DNA of 11,166 bases from B8-G4 sp033720735 (GTDB lineage: Bacteria > Bacteroidota > Bacteroidia > Chitinophagales > Saprospiraceae), in the NCBI GenBank assembly GCA_033720735.1, contig JAWWBX010000121.1, positions 1 through 11,166 on the forward strand. The letters run 5' to 3'. The notes beneath the pieces were generated by a model, which was not told where the DNA came from, did no database searches, and was given only the letters and a program-made list of their open reading frames with translations. The stretch's first letter is position 1. The number at the start of each line of letters is the position of its first letter. Below are positions 7,391 through 11,166 of the stretch, piece after piece. The translations under genes were made by a program, and so were the position numbers.

Positions 7391-8221
7391 TCAGGCCTGT
7401 GGAAACCAGAATACCATGGTCAGGATAGCGAGGCCGCCGATCAGCATCAGGGTGAGGAGGATCAGCGCTGCAGCACCCGCGCGTTTGACCGCCAGGCTGG
7501 TGTGATTCCTGACAAAAAAGTAACCTTCCAGCAGAAGCAACGGGACCAGTGAATGGCCGAATTGCAGAAAAATATCGAAAGGCCCGGTCAGATCTGCATT
7601 GGCCCCGGGGGCTTTGAAGCCCGTGATCAACAGCCAGAGGCCGTACCCGACACGGAAGAACCACACGCCGTTGACCATCAAAAAGGCACGGATCGCCCAT
7701 TTCTTGTGAGCCGCGAAGTTGCGGCGCATGGCCATACGCCAGGCCAGCACTCCAAACACCACGATCAATCCCGTATTCAGGATCGCACCGAGCATGGCCG
7801 TCGTGCCTCCATGCGCACCGCGGATGATATTCATGAGCATGCCGGCCCCGGCAACAACGAAAGCCGTTGAGAGAAAGATGCGGCCGTTCCAGCGGTGAAA
7901 CACAGGGAAACGGTTCCTGATGGCCGGGATGAATTGCAGCGGCCCGCCGAAAATGATGACTGCTGCAAGGGAAATATGCACGGCCAGGGCGGCATTGCCG
8001 ATGGTATCCCCTTCGATAACGCCATGGGGCAACTGCTGATTGATACGCTCCAGTGCTCCCGACAACACGGCGCCGCCATAGAAGGAAACGATGTAAACGA
8101 CAAACAGCCACTGACCAGCGACAGCCACACCAAACAAGATCCAGGTGAGGCGCGACAAGAGCCGATCCGTGTTGCGCTGTGCCGCGCCAGCAGATGCAGA
8201 AAGGGAAACGTTGGAAGGCAT
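7391..8221 (-). CDS. DUF2306 family multi-helix membrane protein
   Basis: The 276-residue protein has about seven predicted membrane helices (near 25-47, 79-99, 115-135, 143-163, 177-199, 216-236 and 247-271). Its central part matches DUF2306: a helix with H82 followed by GGPLQFIPAIRNRFPVFHRWNGRIF (92-116, split here across the motif), then AAHKKWAIRAF (170-180), and a last block with H223. The family has no assigned biochemical role; recurring histidines at or near membrane helices (H82, H109, H172, H223) make cofactor binding conceivable, which is speculation. The gene lies 106 bp downstream of the LytTR regulator on the same strand but has its own promoter-like element at 8244-8251. A longer open frame over the same region in another phase (7350-8273) is a shadow. 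Confidence 0.85.
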   Translation of the reverse strand: MPSNVSLSASAGAAQRNTDRLLSRLTWILFGVAVAGQWLFVVYIVSFYGGAVLSGALERINQQLPHGVIEGDTIGNAALAVHISLAAVIIFGGPLQFIPAIRNRFPVFHRWNGRIFLSTAFVVAGAGMLMNIIRGAHGGTTAMLGAILNTGLIVVFGVLAWRMAMRRNFAAHKKWAIRAFLMVNGVWFFRVGYGLWLLITGFKAPGANADLTGPFDIFLQFGHSLVPLLLLEGYFFVRNHTSLAVKRAGAAALILLTLMLIGGLAILTMVFWFPQA

Positions 8222-8243
8222 GTCTTGGCCGGTTAGTTGCCAC

Positions 8244-8251
8244 CAAACCTA
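8244..8251 (-). promoter_or_regulatory. Bacteroidota-type -7 promoter element for the DUF2306 gene
   Basis: On the minus strand the bases read TAGGTTTG, an exact match to the Bacteroidota -7 consensus TAnnTTTG. It lies 22 bases before the ATG at 8221, which would give a leader of roughly 15 bases. No convincing -33 TTG element is found at the usual distance, so the call rests on the -7 box and its position. If real, the DUF2306 gene can be transcribed separately from the upstream two-component operon. Confidence 0.4.
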
Positions 8252-8312
8252 TCAGACCACGCCAGCCTGGCATAGTCCGATCTGCGAATCGACGTTTTAT
8301 CTCTGCAAGATG

Positions 8313-8339
8313 ACCGGCGTTGTCTGCCTATTCGCCGGT
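8313..8339 (-). other. GC-rich inverted repeat across the response regulator stop codon
   Basis: ACCGGCG (8313-8319) and CGCCGGT (8333-8339) are perfect 7-base arms around a 13-base loop that contains the TAG stop of the LytTR gene. A stable RNA hairpin could form at the 3' end of the operon transcript. No run of U follows on the minus strand, so this is not a standard intrinsic terminator. It may shield the 3' end or weakly attenuate read-through into the DUF2306 gene, which is inference. Confidence 0.35.
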
Positions 8340-9026
8340 GCTGCCACGCCCGATCAGCATAAAAAAGGTCGCCCGGTAGGTAGCCGAAATGGGGATACGG
8401 CGATCACCGATAACGATCCTGCTCTTTTCGATGGCCTCGATCTTGTCGAGGGCGACCATCCACGACTTATGCACGCGACACACCAGGTGCTCCGGCAGGA
8501 GTTGCTGCAGTTCACCAAAGGTCTGCAGCGTCATAATGCGCTTGTCGCGGGTATGGATCCGCCGGTAGTCCCGCATCCCCTCGACAAACAGGATGTCGGA
8601 GATCATGATCTTCTCGAGGCGGTGCTCGGTCTTGACGAAGATGAAGTCCGCGGCGGCCGGATTCTGGGAGAGATTGTCGCGCGCTTTTTCGACCGCCTGT
8701 ACAAACCGCTGGAAGGTGAAGGGCTTGAGGAGGTAGTCGGTCACATTCAGCTCGAAACCCTTCAATGCGTATTGCTGATAGGCAGTCGTGAAAATGACCT
8801 CGCTGTCGATGCGCGCACTTTCCAGCAACTCCACGCCAGACAATTCGTCCATATTGATATCGAGGAAGAGGATATCGACCTGATGTGACTTGAGGTATGC
8901 CAGCCCTTCCAAAGAGTTTTCAAACGTCGCCACCAGATGGAGGTTGGGGATCTTTTCAACGTACTGACGCGTGCGCTCTAGGGCCAGCGGCTCGTCTTCA
9001 ATGATGATGCAACTAAACCTGGCCAT
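8328..9026 (-). CDS. LytTR-family response regulator
   Basis: This 232-residue protein is a two-component response regulator of the LytR/AlgR type. The receiver domain (about 4-118) has the acidic pair E10-D11, the phosphoacceptor D56 in LFLDINMD, the switch T80-T81 and the conserved K101 in LKPF. A LytTR DNA-binding domain follows (about 127-226), including FVEGMRDYRRIHT and the typical CRVHKSWMV block. It acts in the cytoplasm as a DNA-binding transcription factor, presumably phosphorylated by the kinase encoded just upstream. Its ATG lies inside the last codons of the kinase gene (14-bp overlap), indicating translational coupling and a single operon. The target genes are unknown; LytTR regulators in Bacteroidota often control envelope or stress functions. 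Confidence 0.96.
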   Translation of the reverse strand: MARFSCIIIEDEPLALERTRQYVEKIPNLHLVATFENSLEGLAYLKSHQVDILFLDINMDELSGVELLESARIDSEVIFTTAYQQYALKGFELNVTDYLLKPFTFQRFVQAVEKARDNLSQNPAAADFIFVKTEHRLEKIMISDILFVEGMRDYRRIHTRDKRIMTLQTFGELQQLLPEHLVCRVHKSWMVALDKIEAIEKSRIVIGDRRIPISATYRATFFMLIGRGSTGE

Positions 9027-10080
9027 GGTGGATGGTCAGCGCAACGCGGTAGTGATCTTGTGCACGCTCGATCTGCAGTGTGTGGCGGTCGGGGTACAGC
9101 AGTTCCAGTCGCTTTTTGATCAGTGCATTGCCAAGCCCGTTTTGCCCGTTAGGCGGCGTCCCGTTGGGCTCAAACCGGTTGTGGCAATGAAAGGTGATCT
9201 GATCTTCGCCGATATCCAATTGGATGTCGACGGCCTGATCCAGCTTTTTGTTGCCGGAGTGCTTGAAGGCATTTTCAATAAACGGGATAAACAACATCGG
9301 TGCCACCCGCTTGTCGCCGGCAAAACCCGTCACGGTGAAATTGATATAGTTGCGATTGGCAGTCCTGATCTTCTGCAGTTCGATATACTTGCTGATGTAA
9401 GCAAGTTCCTGCGCCAGGGGCACCTCCTCCGACCTGGTTTCGTAGAGCATGAAGCGCATCATGTCCGAAAGCTTGTTGAGGTATCTCGAAGCCTCATCCG
9501 GGTCTTTGGAGATCAGCACGTCGATATTGTTGATGGTATTGAACAGGAAATGGGGATCCAGTTGCGACTTGATCAATGCCAGTTCCATGCGGTGGGTCTT
9601 TTCCAGCAGTTCTTCCTTGATCTTGAGCTCCTGGTACCAGGTGAGAAAGCCTTTGATCACCAGTGCGATCACTCCGAGCACGATCGACAGGAACAGGGTA
9701 AAACCAAGCGCATAAGGCCAGTCTCCGCGGACACAGTTGCACGCCTCTGCGTTGGTCATGCAAATCACCGCAAAGCCGGCGAGTGTGGAGATGATGCTGA
9801 TTGTGAGACTCGCGATCACCGACAGTGCGATCTTGCGCTGTTGGAGATATCGTGGAAACAGGTAATGATAGTGCCCGTAATAGGACAGGACCGGAGGGAC
9901 GATGGCTACACCGATCCCAAACCAGATGTAGTACGGGGGATCGTCAAAGGCGATACTACCACCCTGGAAGGCCGCAAAGGCGACGAAGGCGATCAGGAAA
10001 AGATAACCCAACCACAAGCCGGCGTGCAGGATGGCGATGAATGATCGTCTCATGGCTTGGTTTGGCTTGCATGCCAACAT
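9013..10080 (-). CDS. LytS/YehU-type sensor histidine kinase
   Basis: This 355-residue membrane kinase has four N-terminal hydrophobic segments (about 13-38, 52-74, 84-107 and 124-146), a short coiled linker (about 150-170), and a His_kinase (PF06580-type) domain. The phosphoacceptor is H177 in QLDPHFLFNTINN, the family hallmark. The ATP-binding domain shows the N box FIENAFKHS with N270 and the glycine-rich GQNGLGNALIKKRL (312-325). There is no periplasmic sensor domain, so the stimulus is probably sensed in the membrane. It would phosphorylate the LytTR regulator encoded immediately downstream, whose start overlaps its end by 14 bp. An alternative start is the in-frame ATG at 10053, which begins MRRSFIAIL and would leave a more normal leader; the upstream ATG at 10080 adds only nine residues. 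No clear ribosome binding site decides. Confidence 0.96.
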   Translation of the reverse strand: MLACKPNQAMRRSFIAILHAGLWLGYLFLIAFVAFAAFQGGSIAFDDPPYYIWFGIGVAIVPPVLSYYGHYHYLFPRYLQQRKIALSVIASLTISIISTLAGFAVICMTNAEACNCVRGDWPYALGFTLFLSIVLGVIALVIKGFLTWYQELKIKEELLEKTHRMELALIKSQLDPHFLFNTINNIDVLISKDPDEASRYLNKLSDMMRFMLYETRSEEVPLAQELAYISKYIELQKIRTANRNYINFTVTGFAGDKRVAPMLFIPFIENAFKHSGNKKLDQAVDIQLDIGEDQITFHCHNRFEPNGTPPNGQNGLGNALIKKRLELLYPDRHTLQIERAQDHYRVALTIHHGQV

Positions 10081-10259
10081 GCATGAACCGATAAAATTAA
10101 GGTATTTGATTTCGAAATACGCACCGTTGCCAGGCGATGGCGTCAGCCCCGGCCGGGTTGGGTCGGTAATGCTCCTGGTTCCGACAGGTCTTTAGTACCT
10201 TCAATAACAAGCACTGCTACCCTTGAGATCTGCCGTAATATTTTTCCTGCAAATACTAA
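10081..10259. other. Non-coding region upstream of the kinase and the sorting-domain remnant
   Basis: This stretch carries the nested palindrome at 10102-10120 and presumably the promoter of the two-component operon. All plus-strand frames were read. One (phase of 10087) is open to 10407 but encodes no recognisable protein, and the phase of the sorting domain has stops at 10092, 10098, 10107, 10167, 10224, 10236 and 10257. Together with the remnant and the spacer before katG it makes a gap of about 590 bases without an intact gene. I see no tRNA, repeat array or insertion-sequence end in it. Confidence 0.5.
10102..10120. promoter_or_regulatory. Nested palindrome upstream of the two-component operon
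   Basis: GTATTT (10102-10107) and AAATAC (10115-10120) form an inverted repeat with a 7-base centre, and ATTTCGAAAT (10109-10118) within it is itself a perfect palindrome. The site lies 21 bases upstream of the kinase ATG at 10080, or 48 upstream of the alternative start at 10053, which fits an operator or promoter-proximal site. It does not look like the direct-repeat sites usual for LytTR regulators, so autoregulation is not indicated. A poor -7-like box, TAATTTTA, lies at 10092-10099 on the minus strand. Confidence 0.3.
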
Positions 10260-10541
10260 ATCCAGAATGATGAGACAACGATCGATCAGAAAGTTGAACG
10301 CACCGGTCTCATCTCTTATCCCAATCCTGCTTCTCACAAGATCTTCTTTCAATCCGGCGAGCCATTTCGGTCGGCATGTTTTGAGCTCTATGACAGCCAG
10401 GGTCAACTGATCATTGTGCGAGAGATCGGAAATAGTTCCAGTGTAGAAATCGGAGATGTGCCTGATGGCCTGTACATCTATCGCATCACCGATGTGGGTA
10501 GCCGATATCAGGGAAAAGTGATCATCGAACAGCCTCGTTGA
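10260..10541 (+). pseudogene. Orphan T9SS type A (Por) C-terminal sorting domain, remnant
   Basis: This plus-strand frame ends at TGA 10539-10541. It encodes a clear type IX secretion C-terminal sorting domain: ISYPNPASHKIFF, then CFELYDSQGQLIIVREI, then VEIGDVPDGLYIYRI, then YQGKVIIE just before the stop. The order and spacing (PNP motif, LYD-GQ, DGLYIYRI, GK-VIIE) match the roughly 75-residue family. Such domains sit at the C-terminus of large secreted proteins and direct them through T9SS. Here the frame is closed by TAA at 10257-10259, preceded by further in-frame stops at 10236, 10224 and 10167. No ATG, GTG or TTG start precedes the domain in frame. It therefore looks like the last piece of a decayed or deleted secreted-protein gene. 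A sequencing frameshift cannot bridge far, because the other frames upstream show no recognisable domain. A minus-strand open frame at 10143-10640 is its shadow. Confidence 0.75.
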
Positions 10542-10612
10542 GTAAAGGCTTGAGGTTGGTGTCGAATTGAATGCAACATTCAGGCGGCCCTGACAGCGCC
10601 AGTGATGGCAGC

Positions 10613-10643
10613 AAAAAGGGGTGACCTGACACCAGATCACCCC
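10613..10643 (-). terminator. Intrinsic terminator of katG
   Basis: On the minus strand a GGGGTGA arm (10643-10637) pairs with TCACCCC (10624-10618) around a 12-base loop, in which CTG and CAG can pair further. Five T residues (10617-10613) follow directly. It lies 23 bases after the katG stop codon, exactly where a rho-independent terminator is expected. Confidence 0.85.
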
Positions 10644-10666
10644 CTGTATAACTCCTCAGTACCCGA

Positions 10667-11166
10667 TCAGTTCAGATCAAACCGGTCGAGCTGCATCACC
10701 TTGTTCCATGCGGTCACAAAGTCGTTCACAAATTTCTTCTGTGCGTCTGCACCTGCATAGACTTCAGCCAGGGCCCGCAATTCGGAATTTGAGCCAAAGA
10801 TCAGATCGACACGGGTGCCGGTCCACTTCACTTCGCCGGAATGGCGGTCTCTTCCCTCAAATGTCTCTTCGGCCTCCGACGTCGCGCTCCACGTGGTGTG
10901 CATGTCGAGCAGGTTGACGAAGAAATCGTTGCTCAACACACCCGGCCGGTCCGTGAACACACCATGGCGCGAAGCATCGTAATTGGTATTCAACACGCGC
11001 ATCCCGCCGACCAGTACGGTCATTTCGGGGGCGGTCAGTGTCAACAGCTGGGCCTTGTCGACCAGCAAATGTTCGGCGGCCACCTCATAGCCCTCCTGTT
11101 TGTAGTTGCGGAAACCGTCGGCGCGGGGCGCCAGGTGCTCAAAGGCCTCAGCATCGGTCTGCTCGG
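10667..11166 (-). CDS. katG: Catalase-peroxidase KatG, C-terminal part
   Basis: The frame enters from the right edge and ends with the KatG-typical LDRFDLN. The 165 visible residues are the end of the C-terminal domain of the bifunctional haem catalase-peroxidase. This can be recognised from ADGFRNY, KAQLLTLTAPEMTVLVGGMR, GVFTDRPGVLSNDFFVNLLDM, FEGRDRHSGEVKWT and DLIFGSNSELRALAEVYA, which align residue by residue with E. coli KatG as remembered. The enzyme removes hydrogen peroxide in the cytoplasm. The haem-bearing active site (distal Arg/Trp/His, proximal His) lies in the N-terminal domain, outside the window, so activity cannot be judged. The C-terminal domain lacks haem and supports the active site. 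A GTG at 11083 is internal, not a start. An intrinsic terminator follows the stop. Confidence 0.96.
   Translation of the reverse strand, partial: EQTDAEAFEHLAPRADGFRNYKQEGYEVAAEHLLVDKAQLLTLTAPEMTVLVGGMRVLNTNYDASRHGVFTDRPGVLSNDFFVNLLDMHTTWSATSEAEETFEGRDRHSGEVKWTGTRVDLIFGSNSELRALAEVYAGADAQKKFVNDFVTAWNKVMQLDRFDLN

Noticed and set aside
7386..7395. The palindrome CCTGATCAGG between the convergent DUF6265 and DUF2306 stops, as a bidirectional terminator
   Set aside because: It has no loop and no adjacent T run on either strand, and it overlaps a stop codon. Chance is likely.
7350..8273. A 307-codon minus-strand frame longer than the DUF2306 frame it overlaps
   Set aside because: Its translation is Cys/Arg/His-rich without membrane helices, whereas the 276-residue frame gives a clean DUF2306 membrane protein.
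8145..8888. A 247-codon plus-strand frame opposite the LytTR gene
   Set aside because: The opposite strand encodes a complete receiver plus LytTR domain; this frame is its shadow.
8971..10044. A 357-codon plus-strand open frame opposite the histidine kinase
   Set aside because: It runs antisense to a gene with complete kinase motifs, and its translation has no recognisable domain. It is a shadow of G+C-rich codon use.
10143..10640. A 165-codon minus-strand frame as a possible gene
   Set aside because: It is antisense to the T9SS sorting-domain frame, runs into the katG terminator, and resembles no family.

Overview
The window looks like a piece of a moderately G+C-rich Bacteroidota chromosome, possibly from a Saprospiria/Lewinella-like lineage. 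Four things suggest this. A stretch at 10260-10541 encodes a recognisable type IX secretion (Por) C-terminal sorting domain. There is a LytS/LytTR two-component pair of the kind common in this phylum. The pullulanase is a lipoprotein of the size seen in Bacteroides. One gene has an exact Bacteroidota -7 element (TAnnTTTG). Shine-Dalgarno sites are mostly absent. The lineage is an inference; no rRNA or marker gene is present.

Left part (1-3576, all minus strand): a secreted protein of unknown function is followed 27 bp later by a CPBP-family intramembrane protease. After a 143-bp gap comes a fold-type-II PLP enzyme resembling threonine synthase. Then, 59 bp on, comes a DUF1611 P-loop protein that runs off the left edge. 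The last two probably form an amino-acid metabolism operon. DUF1611 includes the D-glutamate N-acetyltransferase DgcN, so D-amino-acid or acyl-amino-acid conversion is a reasonable guess.

Middle part (3727-8221): pulA encodes a lipoprotein type I pullulanase (CBM48 plus GH13_14) and is divergent from the secreted protein gene. It converges on an aldo/keto reductase. The reductase is divergent from a small DUF6265 lipoprotein across a 136-bp region that holds a perfect 14-bp palindrome. The lipoprotein gene converges on a DUF2306 multi-helix membrane protein.

Right part (8328-11166): a LytTR response regulator and its LytS-type histidine kinase overlap by 14 bp, kinase first. Beyond them is a non-coding stretch of about 590 bp. 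It contains the orphaned T9SS sorting domain on the plus strand, with no start codon and four in-frame stops just upstream, and the intrinsic terminator of katG. The 3' end of katG (catalase-peroxidase) enters from the right edge on the minus strand.

Most of the window is ordinary metabolism, envelope and regulation. No CRISPR array, tRNA, rRNA, insertion sequence or obvious new defence system is visible. The items most worth checking are the PLP/DUF1611 operon, the orphan sorting domain, the secreted-protein/CPBP pair and the palindromes in the intergenic regions.
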